Positions 25,260 to 34,181 of a stretch of DNA of 64,000 bases are shown piece after piece. The position numbers and the translations under genes were made by a program. Location of the stretch: positions 55,449 to 119,448 of the forward strand of contig NZ_BOMS01000102.1 in assembly GCF_016862315.1 (NCBI RefSeq), given 5' to 3'. Origin of the DNA: Actinoplanes palleronii. GTDB taxonomy: Bacteria; Actinomycetota; Actinomycetes; Mycobacteriales; Micromonosporaceae. The notes beneath the pieces were generated by a model. It had not been told where the DNA came from. It saw only the letters and a program-made list of their open reading frames with translations, and did no database searches. Positions within the stretch are counted from its first letter, which is position 1; the number at the start of each line of letters is the position of its first letter.

Positions 25260-27950
25260 TCAGCGTTCCGCGGGTACCAAATCGCGCAGTTGGGTGCGGG
25301 ACGTGACACCGAGCTTGGGGTACGCCTTGTAGAGGTGCGTCGACACGGTACGCGCGGACAGGAACAGCATCCCGCCGATCTCCCGGTTCGTCAGGCCGGC
25401 CGCCGCGAGCCGGACCACCTCGCGCTCCTGCCCGGTCAGGCTCGCCCAGGCGGACGGCGCCGGCCCGGCCGCGACCACACCGGCGGCCCGCAGCTCGGCG
25501 ATCGCCAGGTCGGCCCAGGGCCGGGCGCCGAGCCGCTCGAAACCGGTCAGCGCGGTCTGCAGCTCGGCGCGGGCGTCCTTCGCGCGCTGCTGCCGGCGCA
25601 GCCACGCGCCGTACTCGAGGTGGGCGCCGGCCAGCTCGAACGGCCACTGCGCCGCGTCCGGTCCGGCGGTGGCGGCGCGGTGGAACGGCTCGGCGTCGTC
25701 ACCGGCGAGTTGCGCGCGGGCCCGGGCGAGCTGCAGCTGCTGGCGGGGACCGGAACCGATCAGCCGCCGGCCGGCCCGCTCCACCACCGGGCGCAGTTCG
25801 TCGACCAGGCCGGCCCGGACGCCGGTGGCGACGTAGTGGGCGAGCTCGCGGTACGAGGCGTGCGGGTGCAGGGGCTCGCCGTCCGCGTCAAAAAGGGATC
25901 GGACCGCGGCCCAGGCGCCTTGCGCGTCCCGCTCGGCGAACGCCAGATACGACCGGGTCACCTGGCTGATGATCTCCAGTACCAGGAACTCGCCGGTCTC
26001 CAGGGCGGGCAGGCCCGCGCCGCACATCGCCCGGCCGGCCTCGACCTGCCCGCGCACGGCGGCGACCCGGGCCCGCAGTTCGAGGCCGTGCTCGCCGGCG
26101 AACGCGTGCCGTTCCGCGGCGGCCAGGTCGACCAGCAGCCGGCCGGACTGGTCGGCGGCGTCCAGGTCACCGACGTCGAGCTGCAGGTGGGCGAGGGTCA
26201 TCAGCGAGTTGGCCATGTTCGCCGGTGCGCCGGTGCGGTAGAGCTCGACGGCCCGGCCCAGGCGCATCAGCGCGGTGCGCGGCTCGTCGTAGAGCCAGGC
26301 GGCCGCGCCGAGCATCATCTCCTGTGCGGCGACGCCGGCCGGGGCGCCGTCCAGGACCGGCGCGGTGCGCACCAGCTCGAGGACCTCGGCCGACCGGGTG
26401 AGCGGGTCGAGCTGGACGCTGATCCAGGCCCGGGACGCGGCGTTGATCTCCTGGAACGCGCTGTCCGGTGTCTGCGGCACCCGGTCGTATCGGTCGAACC
26501 AGTGCCGGACCAGTTCGGTGTCCGACCCGCGCCGGTAGGCGAGCGCGGCCAGGGTGGTCAGCGTGGTCCAGCCCCAGTTCGGGTCCTCGTCGAGCAGCAG
26601 TTCCAGGGCGTCCAGCAGCGCGGCCCAGGCGTCGCGCTGCCGGGCGGTCTGCGACATCGCGTAGGCCAGCGCGTGGCTGGCCACCGCGCGGGTGGACCGG
26701 TCGGCCGAGCCGGTGCGCAACGGCCCGGCCAGCCGGGTGATCCACTCGAAGAACCCGCCGGAGGCGGCCATCCAGGACGCGCCCAGGGTCCGTTTCTCCC
26801 GGTCGGCCGGCGACGGGCTCAGGTCGGCCGCCTTGATCAGGGAGCGGACCGCCTCGGCGTACGCGCCCCGCCGGTACGCCCGGTCGGCGGCCTCCTCCAG
26901 GGCGGTGGCGACGTCCTCGTCCGCGACGACGGTGGCCTCGGCCAGGTGCCAGACCCGCCGGTCCGGGTCGTCGTCGTGTGCCGCGGCGAGCTGCCGGTGC
27001 ACCCGGGCCCGGTCCGCGCCGGCGCCCAGGGTGTAGGCCGCCGACCGGGCCAGCGGGTGCCGGAACTGCACCCGGTGCCCGGCGATCGACACCAGCCCGG
27101 CCGCCTCGGCCGGCGCGAGCGCGAGCAGCAGGGCGCCGGGCTCGGTCACCCGCCCGGCCGTCCGCAGATCGCCGTCACCCGCCGCGACCAGCAGCAACGC
27201 CTGCCGGGTCGGCTCGGGCAGCAGCCGCAGCCGGGCCGCGAAGGCCAGCTCGACACTAGTCGGCACGGCACTGTCGGGGGCCGCCGCGTGACCGAGTTCG
27301 GGCAGGGCGCTGTTGGTGGCCGCCGCGTGACCGAGTTCGAGCAGGGCGAGGGGGTTGCCGGCGGCCCGGGACAGCACCCGGGACAGGTCGGCGCCGCTCA
27401 CCGGCACGCCGGCCTCGTGCAGCAGCCGGATCGCGTCCGGGTCGCTCAGCGGGGCGAGCCGCACCGGCGGCAGGTCGGCCAGGGCCTCCGGGATCTCGTC
27501 GTCCCGGCACGCCGCCAGCAGTGCCAGCCCACCCCCGCGCAGCCGCCCGGCGACGAACCCGAGCACGGACAGTGACGTCTCGTCACACCACTGGGCGTCG
27601 TCGATGATGATCAGAACCGGTCGTTCGGCGGTGGCCGCTTCGAGCCAGCCGAGCACGTCGAGACGCAGCCGCAACGGATGCGGCGACGCGCCACCGGCCG
27701 GTGCCAGGCTCGCCAGCAGCCGCGGCGACCCGGCCAGCAAGCCGGCCAGCAAGCCGAAGGGCAGATGCCGATCGCTGCGGGCCCCGGTCGCGGTCAGCAC
27801 CAGATCGCCCCGAGCCAGGGCATTTTTTCGTACGGCGGTGATCACCGCCGTCTTGCCCGCGCCGGGCAGCCCGGTGATCAGGGCACCGGCGTCCGGCCCC
27901 CGGCAGAGACTCCCGACCCGGTCCAGGGTCTCCGCGCGGCCGACGAGCAC
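25260..27950 (-). CDS. LAL-type LuxR regulator (AAA+ATPase/TPR/HTH)
   Basis: 896 residues, the size of the large ATP-binding LuxR (LAL) regulators related to MalT. The N-terminal ATPase has Walker A GLPGAGKTA (27-35) and Walker B LIIIDDAQW (D117-D118), followed by a long TPR-like sensor region and a C-terminal LuxR helix-turn-helix (LTGQEREVVRLAAAGLTNRE, about 833 onward). LAL proteins often control antibiotic clusters. GTG 27950 is six bases after TAGGAT (27957-27962), suggesting a leaderless transcript. Oddity: residues around 201-226 contain a 13-residue duplication (LELGHAAATNSAL / PELGHAAAPDSAV) from a 39-bp tandem repeat. It is divergent from the permease operon. Confidence 0.93.
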   Translation of the reverse strand: MLVGRAETLDRVGSLCRGPDAGALITGLPGAGKTAVITAVRKNALARGDLVLTATGARSDRHLPFGLLAGLLAGSPRLLASLAPAGGASPHPLRLRLDVLGWLEAATAERPVLIIIDDAQWCDETSLSVLGFVAGRLRGGGLALLAACRDDEIPEALADLPPVRLAPLSDPDAIRLLHEAGVPVSGADLSRVLSRAAGNPLALLELGHAAATNSALPELGHAAAPDSAVPTSVELAFAARLRLLPEPTRQALLLVAAGDGDLRTAGRVTEPGALLLALAPAEAAGLVSIAGHRVQFRHPLARSAAYTLGAGADRARVHRQLAAAHDDDPDRRVWHLAEATVVADEDVATALEEAADRAYRRGAYAEAVRSLIKAADLSPSPADREKRTLGASWMAASGGFFEWITRLAGPLRTGSADRSTRAVASHALAYAMSQTARQRDAWAALLDALELLLDEDPNWGWTTLTTLAALAYRRGSDTELVRHWFDRYDRVPQTPDSAFQEINAASRAWISVQLDPLTRSAEVLELVRTAPVLDGAPAGVAAQEMMLGAAAWLYDEPRTALMRLGRAVELYRTGAPANMANSLMTLAHLQLDVGDLDAADQSGRLLVDLAAAERHAFAGEHGLELRARVAAVRGQVEAGRAMCGAGLPALETGEFLVLEIISQVTRSYLAFAERDAQGAWAAVRSLFDADGEPLHPHASYRELAHYVATGVRAGLVDELRPVVERAGRRLIGSGPRQQLQLARARAQLAGDDAEPFHRAATAGPDAAQWPFELAGAHLEYGAWLRRQQRAKDARAELQTALTGFERLGARPWADLAIAELRAAGVVAAGPAPSAWASLTGQEREVVRLAAAGLTNREIGGMLFLSARTVSTHLYKAYPKLGVTSRTQLRDLVPAER
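27271..27348. repeat. 39-bp in-frame duplication inside the LAL gene
   Basis: 27271-27309 and 27310-27348 are near-identical and encode the 13-residue repeat described for the LAL regulator. In frame, so it does not disrupt the protein. Confidence 0.85.
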
Positions 27951-28102
27951 TGCGCCATCCTAGGTACCGGGCCGGTGACCTGCCTGTCGACATGAACACA
28001 TGCACACTCGTCCACCCCTTCATCCGCGTGAGGCGCTCGCCCGTTTCCCCAGGAGGAGGCGGTAGTTTGTGACGCGGCCCGAGGACGATGAGGGAGCCGT
28101 TT

Positions 28103-29116
28103 GTGAGTACGACGACCACGACGAACACGCCGGACAGCAAGAAATCCGCGGACGACGCCGACAAGGGCATCCGGCTCGGTTCACTGGAAGTGCTGGCCGT
28201 GCTGCTCGTGCTGCTGGTGCTGGCCCGGAGCCACCTGGCCGGGCTGCTCGCGAGCCCGGGGATGCAGACCTGGGCGACGGTGTTCGTGTCGGTGCTGGTC
28301 CAGGCGGTGCCGTTCCTGGTGTTCGGGGTGGTGCTGTCCGCGGTGATCGCGGTGTTCGTCCCCCGGAGTTTCTGGGCGAAGGCCCTGCCGAGCCATCCCG
28401 CCCTGGCGGTGCCCGCGGCCGGCCTGGCCGGCGTCATCCTGCCCGGCTGCGAGTGCGGCAGCGTGCCGATCGCCGGATCCCTGATCCGCCGCGGTGTCAC
28501 CCCGGCCGCGGCCCTGGCGTTCCTGCTCGCCGCCCCGGCGATCAACCCGATCGTGCTGACCGCCACCGTGATCGCGTTTCCCGGTGAGCCGCAGATGGCG
28601 ATCGCCCGCGGGGTGGCCAGCCTGGTCGTCGCGGTCGCGATGGGCTGGCTGTGGCTGCGGCTCGGCAAGACCGAGTGGATCCGGCTGCCGCACCGGCCCG
28701 ACCTCGACGACGCGTCGAAGGCGAAGGCGTTCTGGGCGGCCTGCCGGCACGACATCATGCACGCCGGTGGTTTCCTGGTGGTGGGCGCGGCCGCGGCCGC
28801 CACCATCAACGTGGTGATCCCGGCCGCCTGGCTGCAGAGCCTGGCCGCCGACCCGGTGATCTCGGTGATCGCGCTGGCCACCCTGGCCGTGCTGCTGTCG
28901 ATCTGCAGCGAGGCGGACGCGTTCGTGGCGGCCTCGCTGTCCCAGTTCTCGCTGACCTCGCGGCTGGTCTTCCTGGTCGTCGGCCCGATGGTCGACCTGA
29001 AGCTGATCTCGATGCAGACCGGTGTCTTCGGCCGCCGCTTCGCGATGCGCTTCGCCCCGGCCACGTTCGTCGCCGCCGTCCTGGTCGGCACCGCGTTCGG
29101 GGCGGTCCTGCTGTGA
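28103..29116 (+). CDS. Permease of the ArsP_1/YraQ (DUF318) family
   Basis: 337 residues with about eight membrane helices. The family signature ILPGCECGSVPIAGSL is at about residue 112, with invariant cysteines in P-G-C-E-C-G, and a second half with LSICSEADAFVAASL. Members move metal- or organo-arsenic-type substrates, or are of unknown substrate. GTG 28103 is preferred because AGGGAG (28091-28096) sits six bases before it; an ATG at 28088 lacks a site. The stop overlaps the next gene by four bases (GTGA), so it forms an operon with the YcgQ-like protein. Confidence 0.9.
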   Translation: MSTTTTTNTPDSKKSADDADKGIRLGSLEVLAVLLVLLVLARSHLAGLLASPGMQTWATVFVSVLVQAVPFLVFGVVLSAVIAVFVPRSFWAKALPSHPALAVPAAGLAGVILPGCECGSVPIAGSLIRRGVTPAAALAFLLAAPAINPIVLTATVIAFPGEPQMAIARGVASLVVAVAMGWLWLRLGKTEWIRLPHRPDLDDASKAKAFWAACRHDIMHAGGFLVVGAAAAATINVVIPAAWLQSLAADPVISVIALATLAVLLSICSEADAFVAASLSQFSLTSRLVFLVVGPMVDLKLISMQTGVFGRRFAMRFAPATFVAAVLVGTAFGAVLL

Positions 29117-29877
29117 GCCGGATGGCGCAAGCGGTGATCATGCTGTTGTTCGGCGGCGCGATCATCAAGGCGACGATCACCGACGTCTTCCTCCGCTATG
29201 TCAAAGAAGGCCTGCGGCCTTTCCTCTTGGTGGCCGGCATCCTGTTGGTCGCGGCCGCTTTGATGACCATGTGGTACGACCTCCGCGCCGGCCGTCAGGC
29301 GCCGTCGGCGTCGTCATCTCCGGACGGCCCGGAGCCGTCGGCCGATCCGCACGACGAGCACGACGACGGGCACGGTCACGGGCATCACGAGCCGCGGGTC
29401 GGCTGGCTGCTCCTGCTGCCGGTGCTGGGCCTGCTGCTGATCTCGCCGCCGGCGCTGGGCTCGTTCGCGGCCGGCCAGGCGGGCAGTGTCGGCCTGTCGG
29501 CGGCCTCCGACTATCCGCCGCTGCCGGACGGCGACCCGATCGAGGTCAGCCTGCTCGACTACGCGTCCCGCGCGGTCTTCGACAGTGGCCGCAGCCTGAC
29601 CGGCCGGAACGTGAAGCTGACCGGTTTCATCACACCCGGCCCGGACGGCAAACCCATGATCGCCCGGATGGTGCTGACCTGCTGCGCCGCCGACGGCCGG
29701 CCGATCAAAATCGGGATGGCCGGCGTGCCGATCGACGCGCCCGCGGACGCCTGGGTCGAGGTGGTCGGCGTCTACAGCAGCCAGATCGGCACCGACCCGG
29801 TGAACCAGGCGCAGGTCGCCTACGTCGACGTCACGTCCTGGCAGGAGATCGACGAGCCCAAACAGCCCTACGCCTGA
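29113..29877 (+). CDS. TIGR03943 / YcgQ-like membrane partner protein
   Basis: 254 residues. Two membrane helices near the N-terminus (about 5-20, 34-54), a His/Asp-rich cytosolic or surface loop (about 74-94: HDEHDDGHGHGHHE) able to bind metal, a third helix (about 97-117) and a C-terminal domain with the conserved TCCAADGRP motif. YcgQ/YcgR pairs, as in Bacillus, combine exactly this protein with a YraQ-type permease. The histidine-rich loop points to zinc, nickel or copper. The GTG start overlaps the permease stop. An R1 palindrome begins four bases after the stop codon. Confidence 0.88.
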   Translation: MSRMAQAVIMLLFGGAIIKATITDVFLRYVKEGLRPFLLVAGILLVAAALMTMWYDLRAGRQAPSASSSPDGPEPSADPHDEHDDGHGHGHHEPRVGWLLLLPVLGLLLISPPALGSFAAGQAGSVGLSAASDYPPLPDGDPIEVSLLDYASRAVFDSGRSLTGRNVKLTGFITPGPDGKPMIARMVLTCCAADGRPIKIGMAGVPIDAPADAWVEVVGVYSSQIGTDPVNQAQVAYVDVTSWQEIDEPKQPYA

Positions 29878-29880
29878 GAA

Positions 29881-29940
29881 CCCGGCCGGTGCCCAGGGGT
29901 GCCCTCACGGCCCCGGAGGCACCCCTGGGCACCAGCCGGG
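29881..29940. repeat. R1 palindrome, copy 6
   Basis: Arms 29881-29903 and 29918-29940 pair at 22 of 23 positions. Here CCCAGGGGTG pairs with CACCCCTGGG: the T-to-C change in the left arm is compensated in the right. It starts four bases after the YcgQ-like stop. Confidence 0.92.
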
Positions 29941-29980
29941 ACCGCGACCGCGCCGGACCTTCGGCGCACGTGCGGTTTTC

Positions 29981-30033
29981 GGCTGGTGCCCAGGGGTGTG
30001 TCGCGGGCTCGGAGACACCCCTGGGCGCCAGCC
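29981..30033. repeat. R1 palindrome, copy 7
   Basis: Arms 29981-29999 and 30015-30033 pair at 18 of 19 positions plus one G-T wobble, again with CCCAGGGGTG matched by CACCCCTGGG. It is the second R1 in this 326-bp gap between two convergent genes. Confidence 0.92.
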
Positions 30034-30070
30034 GGGTGGGGTGGGGGTGGGGTGGCCGTGCGCACACGCG

Positions 30071-30189
30071 GACGTCGCCCGGAGGGCTTCGTGTCATGGA
30101 CGCGTAGCGGCCAGCGAAGCCCGCAGGGTCCCGGCGGGAGCGGCGATCTGTACCCCGGCGGACGCACGACATCATGAATTTGATCTTGA
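30071..30189 (+). repeat. R2 structured element, copy A
   Basis: About 119 bp from GACGTCGCCC to TTGATCTTGA. It contains the stem GGGCTTCG (30084-30091) / CGAAGCCC (30115-30122) and a conserved tail (GACGCACGAC followed by an AT-rich ATGAATTTGATCTTGA). It follows the R1 pair downstream of the YcgQ-like gene and runs to 15 bp before the stop of the convergent gene at 30204. Confidence 0.85.
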
Positions 30190-30203
30190 GGGTTTGCCCG
30201 CGA

Positions 30204-31271
30204 TCAGATGGTGCGCAGGTCCAGGCTGTTGCGGACGAACGAGGACTGGTCGCCGGTGGACCACCAGAGCACCCCGCCGCGGTAGGAGATGTTGCCCGCG
30301 TCCGGGCTCACCAGCACGGTCCTGCGGGTCTTCAGGTCGTGGATCAGCAGCTCCTGGTTGCCGCTCAGGTCGGACTGCGGGCCGACCCGGGCCAGGACCT
30401 CGAACCGGTCCAGCACCGCCACGTCGGCGATCGCCGTCTCGAACGTGCCCTCGGCGACCTTGCGCCGGGCCGAGCCGTCCGGGTGGGACAGGTCGATCCG
30501 GGCGTAGCCGTCGGTATTCAGCGAGACCATCTGGCACCACGACGGGCTGCACGCGGCCACCGTGCGATCCGCGGTGGGCACCGCGACGGTCTGACCGGTG
30601 GCCAGGTTGCGCAGCGTGGTGGCCCCGCGCGCGGCGGTCTGCCCGTCGACCGCCCACGGCCACGCGGACAGCGCCCAGGTGCCCGGCTCGCTGGTCACCG
30701 TGACCTTGCCGCCGGTCAGCGGGATCGAGCGGAACTCGGTGCGGTCGCCGGCCGCGCTGGCCGCCCAGTGCAGGCGGCCGCCTTCGACGACCAGGTCGTA
30801 CTGCGAGTCGTAGAACTGCATCGCGCCGACGTCGGTGGTGAGCAGACGGGCCCTCGGTGTCCCGGTGATGCCGCCGGTCCACAGCTCCGGCTTGCCGCGC
30901 ACGCTCTCCACCCAGATCAGGGTGTTCGCCGAGCTGGTCAGCGCGGCGAACGGCGCGCGGTGCTCGGCGGGGACCTTGCGCAGCTCACGGACGGTGCCGT
31001 CGGCCTGCCGGACGATCAGCCGCAGCGTGCGGGCGTCCGCGCTCTGCACCGTGCCGGCTGAGGTGTGCGCGTCGAGGAACAGCCCGGGGGAGTACTCGCT
31101 GCCGTCCGGCAGTTTGGACGGGATGCTGCCGCGCTGCGCGGTCGGCCAGGTCGCGCCGAGCGGGAGCGGCTGCGGCTCGCCGGACTGCGCGGGCGCGCCG
31201 AAGAGCAACGCGGCGCCGGCGGCGAGCGCGACACCGAGGGCGATCAGCGGGCGGAGGGGGCGGACGGGCAC
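30204..31271 (-). CDS. Secreted or anchored beta-propeller-like protein
   Basis: 355 residues from GTG 31271. An N-terminal hydrophobic stretch (about 10-26, LIALGVALAAGAALLFGA) works as a signal peptide or anchor. The rest alternates short beta strands with repeated Trp and Asp-Gly turns (for example SANTLIWVESVRG, YRGGVLWWST) resembling TolB-type propeller blades. I do not recognise a family with catalytic function. TAGCAT at 31278-31283 lies six bases before the GTG, suggesting a leaderless mRNA. R2 copies flank the gene at both ends in inverted orientation (30071-30189 and 31332-31453). It is downstream of rtcB on the same strand. Confidence 0.75.
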   Translation of the reverse strand: MPVRPLRPLIALGVALAAGAALLFGAPAQSGEPQPLPLGATWPTAQRGSIPSKLPDGSEYSPGLFLDAHTSAGTVQSADARTLRLIVRQADGTVRELRKVPAEHRAPFAALTSSANTLIWVESVRGKPELWTGGITGTPRARLLTTDVGAMQFYDSQYDLVVEGGRLHWAASAAGDRTEFRSIPLTGGKVTVTSEPGTWALSAWPWAVDGQTAARGATTLRNLATGQTVAVPTADRTVAACSPSWCQMVSLNTDGYARIDLSHPDGSARRKVAEGTFETAIADVAVLDRFEVLARVGPQSDLSGNQELLIHDLKTRRTVLVSPDAGNISYRGGVLWWSTGDQSSFVRNSLDLRTI

Positions 31272-31331
31272 CCGGCGATGCTAGCGCGGGGTCAGCCATC
31301 CGCCTGGCCGTCATCATGTCCCGGGAATGCC

Positions 31332-31453
31332 AGATCAAAATCAAGGTCTTTTGTCGTGCGTCCGCCGGGGTACAGATCGCCGCTCCCGCCGGGACCCTGC
31401 GAGCTTCGCTGGCCGCTACGCGTCCAGAACGCGAAGCTCTCCGGGCGGCGTCC
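31332..31453 (-). repeat. R2 structured element, copy C
   Basis: Same element read on the minus strand, between rtcB (3' side) and the propeller gene start. The stem here is GAGCTTCGC (31401-31409) / GCGAAGCTC (31431-31439): relative to copies A, B and D a G-C pair has become A-T in both arms, a compensatory change. Confidence 0.85.
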
Positions 31454-31542
31454 GTGGTGGGTCATGGTCACCCCGAGGTCAAACCCTAGCCCCGGCCGAG
31501 GGCGAAGCTTCCGGCCCCATCCGCCGCCGGATAGCTCTCCGG

Positions 31543-32721
31543 TCAGTCGCCCTTGACGTTGACCAGCTGGCGGAGGGTGTGGCGGATCGAGACCAGGTCG
31601 GCGGCGTCCCGCATGACCACGTCGATCGGCTTGTAGGCCTGCGGGATCTCGTCGAGGAAGGCGTCCGTGTCGCGGAACTCGATGCCCTTCATGGCCGTGC
31701 GCAGCTGCTCCCGGGTGAAGGTCTTACGGGCCTTCGTCCGGGAGAAAGCGCGGCCCGCGCCGTGCGGCGACGAGTTCAGCGCCATGCCGTTGCCCTTGCC
31801 GACCACCACGTAGGACGCGTCGCCCATCGAGCCGGGGATCAGGCCGGGCACACCTCGGGCGGCGTTGATCGCGCCCTTGCGGGACAGCCACACCTGCTCG
31901 CCGAAGTGGGTCTCCTGCTCGGTGTAGTTGTGGTGGCACTGGACCCGTTCGCGTTCCTGGACCGGGCCGCCGACGAAGCGGCCGAAGCACTCGATCACAC
32001 GGTCCATCATCTCGTCGCGGTTGGCGAGCGCGAAGTTCTGTGCCCAGCGCAGCTCCCGCAGGTACGCGTCGAACTCCGCGGTGCCCTCCTCGAGGTACGC
32101 CAGGTCCCGGTCCGGCAGGGTGATCCCGCGCCGGGTGATCAGCTCCTGGGCCACCCGGATGTGGTGGGCGGCGATCTTGTTGCCGACGCCGCGCGAGCCG
32201 GAGTGCAGGAACAGCCACACCCGGCCGTTCTCGTCGTGGCACACCTCGATGAAGTGGTTGCCGCTGCCCAGCGTGCCGAGCTGCAGATCCCAGTTCTTCG
32301 CGTAGCTCGCCGGGTCGAAACCGGCCCGCTCGGCCTCGGCGGCGAGCCGCTCCACCCGCACCCGCGCCGACGCGGTCAGCGCGGTGTTGTAGGAGCCGGC
32401 CGATAACGGCACGGCCCGCTCGATCGACGTGCGCAGCCCGGTCAGCCCCGGGCGCAGCTCGTCGCGGTGGTACTGGGTGCGCACGGCGGCCATGCCGCAG
32501 CCGATGTCCACACCGACGGCGGCCGGGATCAGCGCGCCGCGGGTGGGGATCACCGACCCGACGGTGGCGCCCTTGCCCAGGTGGGCGTCCGGCATCAGGG
32601 CGATGTGCGGGTGGATGAACGGCAGCCGGGACGCCTTCTCCGCCTGCTGAAGGGTCTCGTCCTCGATGAGACTGGCCCAATTGATCAGACGCTCGTTGAT
32701 CTGCTGCACAGCGCAGATCAT
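31543..32721 (-). CDS. rtcB: RtcB RNA ligase
   Basis: 392 residues. Mn2+ and GMP ligands are all recognisable: GVDIGCGM (D72, C75), NHFIEV (H156), HSGSRG (H173), HHNYTE (H264), and SPHGAGR with H320 as the guanylylated histidine, then DEIPQAYK near the end. RtcB joins 2',3'-cyclic phosphate or 3'-phosphate RNA ends to 5'-OH ends, in tRNA or mRNA repair. The start ATG 32721 overlaps the stop of a STAS anti-sigma antagonist by four bases (ATGA), so repair ligase and stress-signalling protein are made from one coupled message. No rtcA, rtcR or archease gene is nearby, in contrast to classical rtc operons. Confidence 0.95.
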   Translation of the reverse strand: MICAVQQINERLINWASLIEDETLQQAEKASRLPFIHPHIALMPDAHLGKGATVGSVIPTRGALIPAAVGVDIGCGMAAVRTQYHRDELRPGLTGLRTSIERAVPLSAGSYNTALTASARVRVERLAAEAERAGFDPASYAKNWDLQLGTLGSGNHFIEVCHDENGRVWLFLHSGSRGVGNKIAAHHIRVAQELITRRGITLPDRDLAYLEEGTAEFDAYLRELRWAQNFALANRDEMMDRVIECFGRFVGGPVQERERVQCHHNYTEQETHFGEQVWLSRKGAINAARGVPGLIPGSMGDASYVVVGKGNGMALNSSPHGAGRAFSRTKARKTFTREQLRTAMKGIEFRDTDAFLDEIPQAYKPIDVVMRDAADLVSIRHTLRQLVNVKGD

Positions 32722-33059
32722 GCCGGGGGCGGTGTCGCCTCCTCCACCGTTTTACCGGTCAGGATCTCCTCCAGGTGGGTGACCTGCAGCAGCATCCGCA
32801 CCATCGGGCCGAAGTCGCGCAGCTGGAACGTCACCCCGCGGGCCAGCGCGGCCTTGCGGGTCGCGACGAACACGCCGAGCCCGGTCGAGTCGAGGAAGGA
32901 CACCTTGTGCAGGTCGACCTCCAGGTGCTTGAAGTCGGCGGTCGCCACCGCCTGCCGCAGGATCTGGCGCAGCGAGCTGGCACTGTCCGCGTCGATGTCA
33001 CCCTCGGGCACGATGATGACCCGGTCGTCGAGCCGTTCGATCGAGCAGGCGAATTCCAT
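32718..33059 (-). CDS. STAS-domain anti-sigma factor antagonist
   Basis: 113 residues of the SpoIIAA/RsbV family. The phosphorylatable serine is S58 in FLDSTGLGVF (D57-S58-T59), and the domain has the standard beta-alpha order with no extra sensor. RsbV-type proteins bind anti-sigma kinase when dephosphorylated and so free the sigma factor. ATG 33059 has AGGGAG. A SigB/SigF-like promoter (33131-33156) lies 72-97 bp upstream on this strand, and the gene is divergent from a matching sigma factor gene at 33371, so autoregulation by that sigma factor is plausible. Confidence 0.92.
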   Translation of the reverse strand: MEFACSIERLDDRVIIVPEGDIDADSASSLRQILRQAVATADFKHLEVDLHKVSFLDSTGLGVFVATRKAALARGVTFQLRDFGPMVRMLLQVTHLEEILTGKTVEEATPPPA

Positions 33060-33130
33060 GGTCGTGTCTCCCTGTCGCGGTGTCCGGCGGGCCGCACCGA
33101 TGCCGAAGCGGTCCCCGATGGCCCGCGCCG

Positions 33131-33156
33131 ATTCCCAGAATCTATCCACACCAAAC
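33131..33156 (-). promoter_or_regulatory. SigB/SigF-like promoter of the STAS-rtcB operon
   Basis: Read on the minus strand: GTTTGG (33151-33156), 14 bases, then GGGAAT (33131-33136). This matches the SigB/SigF consensus GTTT...GGGTAT in sequence and spacing. Transcription would start near 33124 and give a ~65-nt leader to the STAS gene. The rest of the 311-bp divergent gap (33060-33370) holds no gene; a TAGGGT box near 33242 could serve the sigma gene. Confidence 0.5.
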
Positions 33157-33370
33157 GAGGTCTGTGTCACACGAAGAGGTGGCATCCGGGCCTGAACTGC
33201 GACGCATCATACTTTCGGCTAGCGCTGGCTCGGCCGCGCGGCTAGGGTCTTGACATCGGTCAAACAGGGTGCCGAGAAGAACCGTCCAGGTGTGCGACAG
33301 GGCATCGGGGTTCGTCTCTCGCGCCTCCGGTCCGCGAGTGTCTGACCTCCGCCCGGTGAAGGGAGAGTCC

Positions 33371-34150
33371 ATGCGCTCGTCAGCAAGCGTGGTCGACATC
33401 GACGAGACGGACGATCCCGCCTCGATGGACCTGGTCTCCGCGCTGGCCGCGATGCCCGCCGGCCCGGCCCGGACGTCGGCCCGGCAGGAGGCGATCGCCG
33501 CGTGGCTGCCGATGGCCCGGCGGCTGGCCCGCCGGTACGCCAGCCGTGGCGAGGACCTGGACGACCTCACCCAGGTCGCCACGGTCGGACTGATCAAGGC
33601 GGTCGACGGGTTCGCGCCGGACCGCGGCACCGACTTCGCCGGCTACGCGATCCCGACCATCCTGGGCGAGCTCAAGCGGCACTTCCGGGACCGGATGTGG
33701 AACATCCGGGTGCCCCGCCGGCTGCAGGAACTGAACATGGCGATCAACAGGGCGCGCGGCCAGCTGGTGCAGACGCTCGGCCGGACCCCGACGGTCGCCG
33801 ACATCGCCCAGCACCTGGGCATCGGCGAGGAAGAGGTGATCGAGGGCCTGGAGGGCGCGCACGCCTACCGCCCCGCCTCGCTCTCCACCCCGATCAGCAC
33901 CGACGGGGACGCCACCCTCGGCGACACCCTGGGCACCGCCGAGCCCGGGTACCGGGAGACCGAGCTGCACCTGTCCCTGGGCGCCGCGATGACCTGCCTG
34001 GACGAGCGGGAACGGCAGATCGTCGCGCTGCGGTTCTTCGGTCACCTGACCCAGAGCGAGATCGGCGCGAAGATCGGTGTGTCCCAGATGCACGTCTCCC
34101 GGCTGCTCACCCAGGCCCTGGCGAAGCTACGCGTGCGGTTGAGCAACTAA
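33371..34150 (+). CDS. SigB/SigF-type RNA polymerase sigma factor
   Basis: 259 residues, the length of stress-response group III sigma factors. Region 2 contains LTQVATVGLIKAVDGF and the -10 recognition helix (FAGYAIPTILGELKRHFRDRMW); region 3 follows (RTPTVADIAQHLGIGEEEV) and region 4 ends it with the helix-turn-helix LTQSEIGAKIGVSQMHVSRLL. ATG 33371 has GGGAGAG. Its neighbours are a STAS antagonist (divergent) and, downstream, an EAL-DICT protein and an anti-sigma HATPase, making this a partner-switching locus. Confidence 0.95.
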   Translation: MRSSASVVDIDETDDPASMDLVSALAAMPAGPARTSARQEAIAAWLPMARRLARRYASRGEDLDDLTQVATVGLIKAVDGFAPDRGTDFAGYAIPTILGELKRHFRDRMWNIRVPRRLQELNMAINRARGQLVQTLGRTPTVADIAQHLGIGEEEVIEGLEGAHAYRPASLSTPISTDGDATLGDTLGTAEPGYRETELHLSLGAAMTCLDERERQIVALRFFGHLTQSEIGAKIGVSQMHVSRLLTQALAKLRVRLSN

Positions 34151-34181
34151 AGTACGGCCGCTCGCCGCCGATCGTCGCCCC

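Noticed and set aside
9408..30033. R1 palindromes as classical Rho-independent terminators
   Set aside because: Most R1 copies are not followed by a T-run, unlike the true terminator at 57415-57457, so I report them as a repeat family with unknown function.
30071..31453. R2 copies flanking the propeller gene as a composite transposon
   Set aside because: The inverted pair encloses only that gene with no transposase, and other R2 copies occur singly; orientation follows the upstream genes instead.
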